From DATMQA01 sp035566895 (GTDB lineage Bacteria; Verrucomicrobiota; Verrucomicrobiia; Limisphaerales; UBA8199): a DNA stretch of 35,195 bases. Each line of letters begins with the position of its first letter. Position 1 is the stretch's first letter. The DNA lies in assembly GCA_035566895.1 (NCBI GenBank), contig DATMQA010000165.1, positions 1-35,195 of the forward strand, given 5' to 3'. This document shows, in pieces, positions 16,212-24,766 of the stretch. The position numbers were made by a program, and so were the translations under genes. Under the pieces are notes generated by a model. It was not told the origin of the DNA. It was given only the letters and a program-made list of their open reading frames with translations, and searched no databases.

Positions 16212-16907
16212 ATGAATAACTTCACCCCGCGCGCTCAACGCGCACTGGCACTCGCGCGCAGGGAAGCCGACCGCTTCAACCATAACTTCGTAGGTACCGA
16301 GCACCTACTGCTTGGATTAATCAAACTGGGACAAGGAACGGCTGTCGCGGTTCTTCGAAAGATGGGGCTGAACCTCGAAACCGTGCGCATGGAGGTTGAA
16401 AAGGTGGTCGGTGCCGGTCCCGACCAGAAGATGGTCGGCAGCATCCCTTATACGCCGCGCGTGAAGAAAGTCCTGGCGCTCGCGGGAAAGGAAGCCAAGG
16501 CGCTTAATCACACTTACGTCGGGACCGAGCATATTCTTCTGGGCTTGCTTCGCGAAGGTGACGGTGTCGCGGCTCGCGTCCTGACCAACTTCGGTGTCAA
16601 AGTCGAGAAGACGCGTCAGGAAATCCTGCAAGAACTTGATCCCAATTTCGAAGGCGAACCTATTCGCAGCGAGGATTCGACGGCAACGTCTGCTCCCGCA
16701 TTAGCTTCTAAACCCGCGACGCCGCGGAAAACCGGCTCGCCACAGCCTCAGCCTGATTCGGTCGATACGACCAAACGCTATGACGTGTATTGCACGGAGC
16801 GAAATCAGCAGGTCGTGGTTTACCGCGACGCGCTTTTCAAGGGCACGAAAAGTCTCTTCCCCAAGAATTGGCGTGACGTGCTTTGCGAATTTGTAGAACT
16901 CGAATAA
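16212..16907 (+). CDS. Clp N-terminal domain protein without ATPase domains
   Basis: 231 residues from ATG 16212 (MNNFTPRAQRALALARREAD), the canonical ClpC-type start, with a GAGG ribosome binding site six bases upstream. The frame is open to a GTG at 16110. Two Clp_N repeats are visible (YVGTEHILLGLLREGDGVAA in the second, FVGTEHLLLGLIKLGQGTAV in the first). They are followed by a Ser/Pro/Thr-rich linker (about 155-190) and a C-terminal domain of about 45 residues (KRYDVYCTERNQQVVVYRDA ... LCEFVELE) that I do not recognise. There are no AAA+ Walker motifs. It may act as an adaptor or a substrate-binding factor for a Clp protease, but this is inference. The promoter upstream looks regulated. 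Confidence 0.88.
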   Translation: MNNFTPRAQRALALARREADRFNHNFVGTEHLLLGLIKLGQGTAVAVLRKMGLNLETVRMEVEKVVGAGPDQKMVGSIPYTPRVKKVLALAGKEAKALNHTYVGTEHILLGLLREGDGVAARVLTNFGVKVEKTRQEILQELDPNFEGEPIRSEDSTATSAPALASKPATPRKTGSPQPQPDSVDTTKRYDVYCTERNQQVVVYRDALFKGTKSLFPKNWRDVLCEFVELE

Positions 16908-17029
16908 GCGGATGGCCAAGCGATTTTCGTTGCGAGGACCTCCGTGATCAAATTCTGCGCGCCCGGCGTAAAGCCAAACTCGGAAGATTTCCCGTAACGC
17001 AACTCCACACGACTCCCCTGCCCTGCCCT

Positions 17030-18490
17030 TCAGATCTTCGTATTTCCAGCGGACCGCTTGTAAACATTCAGATATTCCTCCGTCGTGCGTTCCCAGGAAA
17101 AATCCGCCGCCATCCCGTTTTGCCTGAACCGCTGCAACCATTCGGGGTCCTGGTATAACGCAAGCGCCTTGCGTATGCCCTTGGCCAGCGCCCGGCTGGA
17201 ATACTCGTGAAACTTGATACCAGTGGCCCCCTCGGGATTTTCACGAATATCGATCACCGTGTCGTCCAGGCCCCCAGTCGCGCGGACAATCGGGATGGTC
17301 CCGTAGCGCAAGCTATACATCTGGTTCAGCCCGCACGGCTCGAACCGGGAAGGCATCAGGTAAAAATCGCACCCCGCCTCGATTCGATGCGACAGGCCTT
17401 CGTCGAAGCCGATTCGCACGGAGGCCTGGTTCGGAAAACGCCTGGCCAAATCCTGGTAAGCTCTCTCGAACTCCGGCGAACCGGTGCCCAGTTGGACGAA
17501 TTGGATGCCGGTCGGCAGCATTTCCTCGAGGGCACCCAGCATGATATTGACCCCTTTTTGCTCGACCAGGCGGCCAATGTTGCCAAAGAGCGGCAGCTCC
17601 GCGTCGCACGGCAAATCGAATTCCTTTTGCAACTCCAGTTTGTTCACCCCCTTGCCACTCAAGTCCTTTGTGGAATAGGGTCGTGGAAGATAAGGATTCC
17701 TGGTAGTGTTCCATTCGTCGTAATCGACACCATTGAGGATGCCAGAAAGTAGGTTCTGCCGCCGGGCCAGTAGTCCCTCCAGGCCGCAGCCAAACTCTGT
17801 CGTGGTGATCTCGCGGGCATGTCGCGGGCTGACGGTGGTGAGGATGTCGGCATAAGCGATCCCGGCTTTCAAACAGCTCATCTGGCCGTAAAACTCTACA
17901 CCGTCGGGGATAAAGTAATCCCGAGGCAGGGCCGTCAGCGGATACGCGGAAACTGGAAACAATCCCTGGTAGGCCAGGTTATGGATAGTCATGCAGGAGT
18001 GCAGCCGGCGGCTCCCCTGCCCCGCCACTTGCGCGTGATGATGCAGGAACAAAGCCGCCAGACCGGTCTGCCAGTCGTTCAGATGGACCAACTCCGGCTG
18101 CCAATCCAGGTGAAGCCCCAAGTGCGCGACTGCCTTGGAAAAAAAGATGAAGCGTTCGGCGTTATCCGCATAGTCCACTCCGTCCCTCTGGTAGAGTCCG
18201 GCGCGCGCGTAGAACTCCGGCTGGGCGACGAAATAGACCGTCAGGCCACTGCTGGGTTGCAGCGTCCAAATCTCACCCTTGACCCGGCGGGTTCCCATCG
18301 GGAATTCCAACCACCAGTCCAGGCGCTTCATTTCGGGAAACCGCTTCTGAATTCCAAGATAGAGAGGCGTCACCACCCCGACCTGGTGACCCGACCGCGC
18401 CAGGGCCTTGGCCAGCGCGCCGCTCATGTCAGCCAGGCCTCCGGTCTTGGAGTAAGGATGTACTTCGCTGCTGGCCAGGAGAATTTTCAT
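17030..18490 (-). CDS. glgA: Glycogen synthase (ADP-glucose type, GT5)
   Basis: 486 residues. Transfers glucose from ADP-glucose to alpha-1,4-glucan. It starts MKILLASSEVHPYSKTGGLADM with the substrate-binding K-T-G-G-L motif (K15). The C-terminal GT-B half has the expected E-rich motif RFEPCGLNQMYSLRYGTIPI followed by RATGGLDDTV. The length matches the family. The frame is open upstream for 51 codons, but those codons are the interspersed inverted repeat, so the start at 18490 is preferred. It ends near a GGGCAGGGGA copy in the convergent spacer (17014) and carries another (18013) in a variable loop. It follows serS on the same strand after a 100-base gap. Confidence 0.97.
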   Translation of the reverse strand: MKILLASSEVHPYSKTGGLADMSGALAKALARSGHQVGVVTPLYLGIQKRFPEMKRLDWWLEFPMGTRRVKGEIWTLQPSSGLTVYFVAQPEFYARAGLYQRDGVDYADNAERFIFFSKAVAHLGLHLDWQPELVHLNDWQTGLAALFLHHHAQVAGQGSRRLHSCMTIHNLAYQGLFPVSAYPLTALPRDYFIPDGVEFYGQMSCLKAGIAYADILTTVSPRHAREITTTEFGCGLEGLLARRQNLLSGILNGVDYDEWNTTRNPYLPRPYSTKDLSGKGVNKLELQKEFDLPCDAELPLFGNIGRLVEQKGVNIMLGALEEMLPTGIQFVQLGTGSPEFERAYQDLARRFPNQASVRIGFDEGLSHRIEAGCDFYLMPSRFEPCGLNQMYSLRYGTIPIVRATGGLDDTVIDIRENPEGATGIKFHEYSSRALAKGIRKALALYQDPEWLQRFRQNGMAADFSWERTTEEYLNVYKRSAGNTKI

Positions 18491-18520
18491 GAAAATCGAA
18501 ATGATGGCGCGTGCAAAACT

Positions 18521-18589
18521 GGCCACGAACGAACACCAAGAGCACAAAGAGAAAGCAATTCTTTGTGCTCTTGGTATTCGTTTGTGGCC
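18521..18589. repeat. 29-bp-arm inverted repeat, copy 3
   Basis: Left arm 18521-18549 (GGCCACGAACGAACACCAAG...) and right arm 18561-18589 match inversely with two mismatches in 29 around an 11-base loop. It lies between the serS stop and the glgA start. Same family as the copies at 8993 and 14098. It may lower readthrough from serS into glgA. Confidence 0.8.
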
Positions 18590-18590
18590 A

Positions 18591-19892
18591 TCATCCTCCG
18601 ATTCGTTCTGCCTTAAGATAGCCTTGCAGCGGCGCAGGAACAACCAGGCTTCCGTCCGCCTGTTGGTAAGTTTCTACCAGGGCAACGAACAGCCGCGCCA
18701 AAGCCGTGCCGCTGCCGTTCAAGACATGCGGCAACCGGTTTTCCCCGGTTTCGCTCTTGAAGCGCAGGTTCATCCGCCGGGCCTGGAAATCCTCGCAATT
18801 GGAAACGCTGGAGACTTCGAGGTAGCTCCCTTGCCCTGGCGCCCAGACCTCGATGTCGTAAGTCTTCGCGCTGGGAAATCCCATGTCGCCGGTGCATAGC
18901 AGCACCACGCGATAATGCAATCCCAGCAACTGCAGAACCCGCTCCGCGTTGGCCAGCATTTTTTCCTGTTCTTCATAGCCGGTCTCGGGCTTCACGATTT
19001 TGATCAGCTCGACCTTGTCGAACTGGTGCACTCGAATCATGCCGCGAGTGCCGACCCCGGCAGCCCCGGCCTCCCCTCGGAAGCATGGCGTATAAGCGCA
19101 ATAGTTAATCGGGAGCTGGCGCTCGGCCAGAATTTCCTCGCGATGAATGTTGGCCACGGGCGTTTCCGCCGTCGGGATCAGATACAGCTTTCCCAGCGTG
19201 CTGGCGTCCTGGCCCTCCTGCACTCCGTAGTATTGGTCCACGAATTTCGGGAACTGGCCTACGCCTTCCAAACATTGCGGTCCGACCATGAACGGCGGGG
19301 AGACCTCGGTGTAGCCATGCTCATTCGTGTGCAAATCCAGCATGAATTGGATTAAGGCCCGCTCCAGCTTCGCGCCCCAGTTCGTATAAAGCACAAAGCC
19401 ACTACCCGAGAGTTTGGTCGCGCGGTCGAAGTCGATAAGCTTCAATTTTTCGCACAATTCCACGTGCGATTTGGGTTTGAAGGGAAACGCCGGCTTCTCT
19501 CCATGCAAACGGATAACCGGATTATCCTCGGCGGCCTTTCCCACCGGCACGGATTCGTGCGGCAAATTCGGCAGGCGCAGCATGAGCTGGTCTCTGGCGG
19601 CTTCGGCCTCGGTGGCCGCCTTGTCCAACCCGCCAATACGGTCCCCCAGTTCGCGCATCTCCTTCTTCTTCGCTTCGGCCTCCGGAACTTTCTTTTGGCC
19701 CATCAGCGCGCCGATCTCTTTTGAGGCGCGATTCCGCTGAGCCTTGAGATTCTCAACCTCGGTCAGGGCCCTGCGTCGTTGCTCATCGAGCTTGAGCAAT
19801 GAGTCGATGTGCGCTTCGTCCCCTGCCCCGCGCGTTGCCAAACGCTGGCGAACAAAATCCGGCCGCTCGCGAATCAATTTGATGTCAAGCAT
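18591..19892 (-). CDS. serS: Seryl-tRNA synthetase
   Basis: 433 residues. Charges tRNA-Ser (and tRNA-Sec where present). The N-terminal coiled-coil arm (about 30-100; RRRALTEVENLKAQRNRASK) is followed by the class II catalytic core: TAETPVANIHREE, motif 2 around CFRGEAGAAGVGTRGMIRVH, and motif 3 NGSGTALARLFVALVETYQ. The start MLDIKLIRERPDFVRQRL is the family start. The insertion-prone turn R-G-A-G-D after the first helix is encoded by a GGGCAGGGGA copy (19819). The stop is immediately followed by the inverted repeat before glgA. Confidence 0.97.
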   Translation of the reverse strand: MLDIKLIRERPDFVRQRLATRGAGDEAHIDSLLKLDEQRRRALTEVENLKAQRNRASKEIGALMGQKKVPEAEAKKKEMRELGDRIGGLDKAATEAEAARDQLMLRLPNLPHESVPVGKAAEDNPVIRLHGEKPAFPFKPKSHVELCEKLKLIDFDRATKLSGSGFVLYTNWGAKLERALIQFMLDLHTNEHGYTEVSPPFMVGPQCLEGVGQFPKFVDQYYGVQEGQDASTLGKLYLIPTAETPVANIHREEILAERQLPINYCAYTPCFRGEAGAAGVGTRGMIRVHQFDKVELIKIVKPETGYEEQEKMLANAERVLQLLGLHYRVVLLCTGDMGFPSAKTYDIEVWAPGQGSYLEVSSVSNCEDFQARRMNLRFKSETGENRLPHVLNGSGTALARLFVALVETYQQADGSLVVPAPLQGYLKAERIGG

Positions 19893-20095
19893 CGGCGGAT
19901 TATAGGTACGGGTAAGGTTTGTTCAAGGTTAGGAATTGACGAACTTCGATTTGCGATTTGCGAAGGGCGCAATGTGGCCCGCTAAAGGTTCTTGGTCTCG
20001 ATAACCCTCAGCCGCATTGAGTCCCGTAAATCGTAAATCCACCGCTTGCTCAAATCCCTCCTGCCTCCCATAATAACCAGGCCTGAGTAATCCGT

Positions 20096-20620
20096 ATGAA
20101 CCTTGCCAGCTCCCCTGCTCTGCGTGGTCGAGTCGCCTCACTGCACTTGCATCCGGCCACGCCCGGCGCTTCCTTTCAGAACGTCGAAGTTATCGAGGTG
20201 ATCGAGGCTAAAGGAATCCTGAACGACAACCGCTACTTTGCCCGCCTCAGTCGCGACTCCGGCAAACCCAGCCGCCGTCAGGTCAGCCTTATTGAACGCG
20301 AACAACTTGCCGAACATGCCGCCGTGCTCGGCTTGCCAGCCATCGTGCCTGGGGCTGTCCGCTCGAACATCGAGACCAGCGGCGTCAACCTGGTCGGGTT
20401 GGTCGGACGCGAAATTGAAATCGGCCAGGCCGTTCTCTTCCTCTATGCTCCACGCGACCCATGTGAGAAAATGGATGCCATTTGCCGCGGTTTGCGGGAG
20501 CAGATGATGAGCCATCGCCAGGGCGTCCTGGCCGAGGTCCGCCGCTCAGGGACGATTCGCGTCGGCGATCCCATCCGCGTGCGCCAGGAGGGGGTAATGC
20601 CCGCCGGCAGGGCCGTTTGA
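20096..20620 (+). CDS. MOSC domain protein
   Basis: 174 residues. A MOSC (molybdenum cofactor sulfurase C-terminal) beta-domain is recognised from RSNIETSGVNLVGLVGREIE, IGQAVLFLYAPRDPCEKMDA with the conserved Cys, and a terminal G-T-I-R-V-G-D-P-I-R-V. Proteins of this family (YuaD/YiiM-like) bind or deliver Moco-linked sulfur; the exact substrate is unknown. The spacer upstream (19893-20095) holds a dyad, CTTCGATTTGCGATTTGCGAAG, near 19944. The protein is soluble and stands alone on the plus strand between serS and the next operon. Confidence 0.88.
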   Translation: MNLASSPALRGRVASLHLHPATPGASFQNVEVIEVIEAKGILNDNRYFARLSRDSGKPSRRQVSLIEREQLAEHAAVLGLPAIVPGAVRSNIETSGVNLVGLVGREIEIGQAVLFLYAPRDPCEKMDAICRGLREQMMSHRQGVLAEVRRSGTIRVGDPIRVRQEGVMPAGRAV

Positions 20621-20668
20621 CGCAGAGGCGCGGTTGCCTGGTTAAATGGGTACATAGTTTAAATGGTT

Positions 20669-20696
20669 CATCTGCGTTAATCTCCGTCATCTGCGG
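20669..20696 (+). repeat. CATCTGCG-type micro-repeat
   Basis: CATCTGCGTTAATCTCCG followed by TCATCTGCGG contains two CATCTGCG units 19 bases apart. It belongs to the scattered short-repeat class in this window and has no coding role. Confidence 0.4.
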
Positions 20697-20767
20697 GCAC
20701 CTTTCCATCCCATCCGCAATCGAAAATCTGCCATTGTGAAACCCGGCGCTTCAATTATATTCAACAT

Positions 20768-20899
20768 GTGAACCGCTTGACCAGGCAGGAGCAGTTTGTG
20801 CTATGCATCATTCTGACTCTGCTTTTGACCGGTTGGGCCGTCAAAGCCTATCGTGCCGGGCATCCGCCGGCGCCGGCCGCCGAAGCTGCAGCACATTGA
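20768..20899 (+). CDS. 43-residue single-span membrane protein
   Basis: A short frame starting with GTG at 20768: MNRLTRQEQFVLCIILTLLL, then TGWAVKAYRAGHPPAPAAEA and AAH. It has a short charged head, one membrane helix, a basic stop-transfer (KAYR) and a Pro/Ala tail. The stop TGA is one base before the ATG of the next gene (TGA-C-ATG), so the two are likely translationally coupled. The amphipathic composition and the tight coupling argue for a real gene; its function is unknown. Confidence 0.7.
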   Translation: MNRLTRQEQFVLCIILTLLLTGWAVKAYRAGHPPAPAAEAAAH

Positions 20900-20900
20900 C

Positions 20901-21683
20901 ATGCAAGAAACCACGTTCGAAAACAAAGTCGATCTGATCCGAGCCAAAGACCCGCGCTACGAGCGCGACGCCTATGCTTTCCTGCGCGAGGCCCTTGAGT
21001 ACACCCAGCAGGCCATCAAGAAAAAACGTGGCCGCATCCGCCACATCAGCGGCCAGGAACTGCTGGCCGGTATTCGCGAGTTTGCGCTGGAAAAGTTCGG
21101 TCCGATGGCGCTGATGATGCTCGGGGAATGGGGCATTCATAACTGCCGTGATTTTGGCGAGATCGTCTTCAACATGGTCGAAACCAGCGGGTCTTTGACG
21201 TTCTTGGCAGAGGATATCAAAGACGTGCGCGCCTTCACTTCGAAGCTTAAACGGAAATTAGATCCGGTCTCTCGATTCCTGTGGGAGCAATTCTCCGACC
21301 CCACGCGCCAGGCTCTGCTCGCGAATAAGGAGCAGGACGGGACCGAAGCGATTTTGGCGAAGGAGTTAAGCGAAATCATCCGCACCTCTTTGCTTTATGA
21401 TCAACAGCGTTTTGCTGGCGTGAACCTTTCCGAGCAGGCCAAAGTGCTGGCGGGGCACAATCTGCGCGGACCTCAGCTCGCCCTGTTCAACCGGATCCTG
21501 TTGGAGGACGCCTATCCGGAGGAGATTGTAAAAAGCGGTGGCTTGTTGGCAAAGACAGACCGGGATAGCCGCGCCGATTTCGAAAACGGCTACGACTTTT
21601 ACGAGGCCTTCCGCAAGCCGTTCCTGCCTTCCAGCAAGCAGGTCAAATCTGAAATGACGCCGACACCTGCGTCCGAAAATTAA
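20901..21683 (+). CDS. Minf_1886 / Plancto_Ver_chp family protein with an internal insertion
   Basis: 260 residues from ATG 20901, one base after the stop of the small membrane protein. The N-terminal part (ENKVDLIRAKDPRYERDAYA, FLREALEYTQQAIKKK, GQELLAGIREFALEKFGPMA, EWGIHNCRDFGEIVFNMVE) and the C-terminal part (GGLLAKTDRDSRADFENGYD, FYEAFRKPFLPSSKQ) fit a family shared by Planctomycetota and Verrucomicrobiota, whose members are usually only about 130-160 residues by my recollection. Here about 115 residues (from TSGSLTFLAEDIKDVR to about EEIVKS) separate the two halves. The function of the family is unknown. It is followed seven bases later by an M16 peptidase gene. Confidence 0.85.
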   Translation: MQETTFENKVDLIRAKDPRYERDAYAFLREALEYTQQAIKKKRGRIRHISGQELLAGIREFALEKFGPMALMMLGEWGIHNCRDFGEIVFNMVETSGSLTFLAEDIKDVRAFTSKLKRKLDPVSRFLWEQFSDPTRQALLANKEQDGTEAILAKELSEIIRTSLLYDQQRFAGVNLSEQAKVLAGHNLRGPQLALFNRILLEDAYPEEIVKSGGLLAKTDRDSRADFENGYDFYEAFRKPFLPSSKQVKSEMTPTPASEN

Positions 21684-21689
21684 GGAAGA

Positions 21690-24299
21690 ATGGCAGCGAA
21701 TGGGGTGGCGGAACCAAACTTCTCGCCATTGCGTCAATTTGATCCGCACTCTAATTCCATGAACAACGGTGCAGAAATTCCAGCGATTCCCCCCGGCGTC
21801 AAGCTCACGACGCTGGACAACGGCCTGATCATCATCGTCCGAGAGGACCACAGCGCGCCGGTGGTTTCGGCGCAGGCTTGGTGCATGGCCGGCAGCATCC
21901 ATGAGGGCCGTTGGCTCGGCGCGGGCCTCTCCCACGTTCTCGAGCATATGCTCTTCAAAGGCACCACCACGCGTCCCGGTAGCCGGATTGACCAGGAAGT
22001 CCAGGAAGCCGGCGGCTACATGAACGCCTACACTTCCTTTGACCGCACCGTCTATCACATTGACGTGCCCAACACCGGTGCCAAAGTCGCGCTCGACATC
22101 CTGTGCGACATCATGCAACACGCGAGCCTGCCGCCCGCGGAAATGGAGAAGGAAAAGCAGGTCATCGTCCGCGAGATGGACATGAACACCGACGACCCGG
22201 GCCGCCGCGCCAGTCGCCGGTTGTTTGAAACGGCTTATTTCAAAAGTCCCTACCGCTTCACGGTCATCGGTTACCCGGATATTTTTCACGAACTGAAGCC
22301 GGAGGACGTCCTGGGCTATTACCAGGAGAAATATGCGCCAAACAATGTCTTTTACGTTGTCGCCGGAGACGTGAAAAACCAGGAGGTGGTCGCGCAAATT
22401 CGCGAAGCCTACGCTAAGACCAAGTCCAAGGCCTTGCCGCCGGTCGTCCTGCCCCTGGAACCGAAACAGACCGCGGCGCGAGAGATCATCGAGGAGGCGC
22501 CGATCGAACTGGGCCACGTGCATCTGGCCTGGCACATACCGGATTTGCGCCATGCCGATGTGCCGATCCTGGACGTGCTGGCAACCTTGCTGGGCAACGG
22601 ACGCAGTTCCCGGCTCTACCAGCAAGTGCGTGAACGCCAGGGCCTCGTCCATTCCGTTGATGCCTGGACTTACAGTCCTGGCGCGCCCGGTTTGCTCGGC
22701 CTGAGCGCCCTGGTCGATGCGGACAAATTTTCGGCCGCCCGGGACGCCATGCTGGCCGAAATCGAAAAAATGAAGGCTGCGCCTGTCGCCCCGGACGAAT
22801 TAAGCAAGGCCGTTAAACAGTTCGTTTCGGGAACTCTCTCGGCGCGCAAAACCATGCAAGGCCAGGCCCAGGACCTCGGCGGAAGCTGGCTGGCTGCCAA
22901 CGACCTGAATTTCTCCGAGCGCTACCTGGCGGCGGTCAAACGCGTTGGCCCGGCCGACCTGCAACGGGTGGCCCGCGAATACCTCTCGACCGAAAACCGG
23001 ACGCTCTATGCGCTGCTGCCAGCCGGGACCGCTCCTCAAACCCGGCCCGCGGCGGAAACGACGGCCGACCACCCCATTCAAAGATTTGAACTTACCAACG
23101 GCCTCCGGTTGCTGATCAAGGAAGACCATCGCCTGCCCTTCGTCGAATTCCGCGCCTTGTTCAAAGGAGGCGTGCTGGTCGAGACCGCCGCCGACAACGG
23201 CATCACGCAGTTGATGGGCAAAATGTTGCTCAAAGGCACCCGCCGCCGCTCCGCTGAGGACATCGCCAAAGAAATCGAATCGGTCGGCGGGCACATCGAC
23301 AGCTATGGCGGCAACAACAGTTTCGGCGTCAATGCCGAGGTGCTCAGCACCGATTTCGCCCTCGGTTTGGATCTCGTCGCGGATGTGCTGCTGAATCCGA
23401 CCTTCCCTGCCCTGGCGCTGGAACGCGAGCGGGAGTCTCAACTGGCCGGCATCCGCGAGCAGAGAGATCACCTCCTCCAGAGCGCCTCGAAGGCCATGCG
23501 CCGCGGGCTTTTCGGCGACACCGGCTACGGCTTGGACACGCTGGGCACCGAAGCGAGTGTCCAGAAAATCCAGGCGGCGGATTTGAAAGCCTTCCACCAA
23601 AAACTCACCGTCCCGAACAACTGCGTCCTCGCGATCTATGGCGACGTTGATACCGCGCTCGTCCGGACTCCCGCCGAGAAAGCCTTTGGCGCCTGGAAAC
23701 CCGCCTCCGCATCCAAACCAACTTTGGACTCGGGACTTCTGACTCTGGACTCGATCAGGCGCGTGACCGAGACCCGCGACAAGAAACAAGCAGTGTTGGT
23801 GATTGGATATCAAGGCACGACCCTGCACAACTCGGACCGTTATGCGCTGGAACTGCTGCAAGAGTCCTGCAGCGATCTGGGGTCGCGCCTGTTCTTGCGC
23901 ATCCGCGAGCAACTGGGCCTGGCTTATTATGTCGGCGCCCAGAATTTCGCCGGCTTGGCTCCCGGCTATTTTGCTTTTTACGTCGGCACCATGCCTGAGA
24001 ACGCGGAATTGGCAGAAAAGGAACTATTGAACGAAGCCGCTTTGTTGCGGAGCGACGGTCTTACGGCGGAGGAGCTCGCACGCGCCAAAGCAAAGATCAT
24101 CGGCCAGAAGAAAATCGCGCGCCAGGACCTCGGCAGCCTGGCGATGGCCACGGCGCTGGACGAACTTTATGGCCTTGGCTATGCCCACAGCGACAGCGAG
24201 GATGCGCTCTATGAAGCCGTCACTCTCGACCAGGTCAAGGCTGTCGCTCAAAAGTATCTTAAACCGGACGCCCTGGTGATTGCGACGGTTAAGCCATGA
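21690..24299 (+). CDS. M16 zinc peptidase, two-domain fusion (pitrilysin family)
   Basis: 869 residues. The first half has the catalytic inverted zinc motif HVLEH (residues 82-86) and a matching downstream Glu at about E162 in VIVREMDMNTDDP, spaced as in active M16 enzymes. The second half, starting near RFELTNGLRLLIKEDHR, repeats the fold but lacks HxxEH (ITQLMGKM), as in non-catalytic partners. It is thus a fused active plus inactive pair. No clear signal peptide is visible. The start at 21690 is preceded closely by AAGGAAG; a second ATG at 21759 (MNNGAEIPAIPPG) is possible and would remove 23 residues. Residues around TLDSGLLTLDS are encoded by a TGGACT-type micro-repeat (23722-23754) in an inter-domain loop. 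Confidence 0.93.
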   Translation: MAANGVAEPNFSPLRQFDPHSNSMNNGAEIPAIPPGVKLTTLDNGLIIIVREDHSAPVVSAQAWCMAGSIHEGRWLGAGLSHVLEHMLFKGTTTRPGSRIDQEVQEAGGYMNAYTSFDRTVYHIDVPNTGAKVALDILCDIMQHASLPPAEMEKEKQVIVREMDMNTDDPGRRASRRLFETAYFKSPYRFTVIGYPDIFHELKPEDVLGYYQEKYAPNNVFYVVAGDVKNQEVVAQIREAYAKTKSKALPPVVLPLEPKQTAAREIIEEAPIELGHVHLAWHIPDLRHADVPILDVLATLLGNGRSSRLYQQVRERQGLVHSVDAWTYSPGAPGLLGLSALVDADKFSAARDAMLAEIEKMKAAPVAPDELSKAVKQFVSGTLSARKTMQGQAQDLGGSWLAANDLNFSERYLAAVKRVGPADLQRVAREYLSTENRTLYALLPAGTAPQTRPAAETTADHPIQRFELTNGLRLLIKEDHRLPFVEFRALFKGGVLVETAADNGITQLMGKMLLKGTRRRSAEDIAKEIESVGGHIDSYGGNNSFGVNAEVLSTDFALGLDLVADVLLNPTFPALALERERESQLAGIREQRDHLLQSASKAMRRGLFGDTGYGLDTLGTEASVQKIQAADLKAFHQKLTVPNNCVLAIYGDVDTALVRTPAEKAFGAWKPASASKPTLDSGLLTLDSIRRVTETRDKKQAVLVIGYQGTTLHNSDRYALELLQESCSDLGSRLFLRIREQLGLAYYVGAQNFAGLAPGYFAFYVGTMPENAELAEKELLNEAALLRSDGLTAEELARAKAKIIGQKKIARQDLGSLAMATALDELYGLGYAHSDSEDALYEAVTLDQVKAVAQKYLKPDALVIATVKP

Positions 24300-24336
24300 G
24301 GCCGCGGATCGGCAAACTGACCGTTCGGGACACCTT

Positions 24337-24352
24337 TTCCAGCTCGCTGGAA
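24337..24352. terminator. Possible terminator after the M16 gene
   Basis: TTCCAGC-TC-GCTGGAA is a perfect short hairpin 38 bases after the stop codon. No T-run follows directly; a second weak hairpin CCCC-GGTTTTT-GGGG lies at 24382-24396. Function uncertain. The remaining spacer to 24532 holds no gene. Confidence 0.35.
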
Positions 24353-24532
24353 TAGCATTCCTCCCCGTTACCCTCGCTTTTCCCCGGTTTTTGGGGCCTT
24401 GCCTCCCTTGACAGTCAAGCGTTTAGGATGAACGGTTTATTGTGAAGATGGTCAAAACTAGGCCGGCTCGGAAAGGGTTTTTTATAAAACCGAGACGGTA
24501 ACAGGGCAAAAAGGGAACAGAAAGAGTTAGAG

Positions 24533-24766
24533 ATGAGAAAACGGATTGAAGACGAGTTCACGAACCTGCCGATTTCGCGGCAGCGAAAGTATCAGTTGCG
24601 CATGCAGCGTGATAATTGTTGCACCGAATGCGGGGAGCCCGCAGCCCAGGGGTCCCGCTGTTTGCGGCACCTGGTCAAAGCGCGCGAAAGGCAGCGAAAG
24701 AAACGGGGCCTCAAACGGCGATATTACAATACGCTCAGCTATAAGCTGGAAAAGATGGCGGCGTAA
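24533..24766 (+). CDS. Small basic protein with Cys pair, unknown function
   Basis: 77 residues, rich in Arg and Lys, with CCTECGEPAAQGSRC in the middle, which resembles half of a zinc ribbon (C-x2-C plus a later C and H-L). The N-terminus FTNLPISRQRKYQLRMQRD and C-terminus KARERQRKKRGLKRRYYNTL are helical and strongly positive, suggesting nucleic-acid binding. An AGAAAGAGTTAGAG stretch precedes the ATG. I do not recognise a named family. It stands alone between the M16 gene and the HYR locus. Confidence 0.7.
   Translation: MRKRIEDEFTNLPISRQRKYQLRMQRDNCCTECGEPAAQGSRCLRHLVKARERQRKKRGLKRRYYNTLSYKLEKMAA

Noticed and set aside
18491..18643. 51-codon N-terminal extension of glgA
   Set aside because: It translates the interspersed inverted repeat and overlaps the 3' end of serS; the MKILLASSE start is standard.
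21366..23912. Two long minus-strand frames opposite the Minf_1886 and M16 genes
   Set aside because: Antisense of genes with clear motifs; no recognisable domain or start signal.
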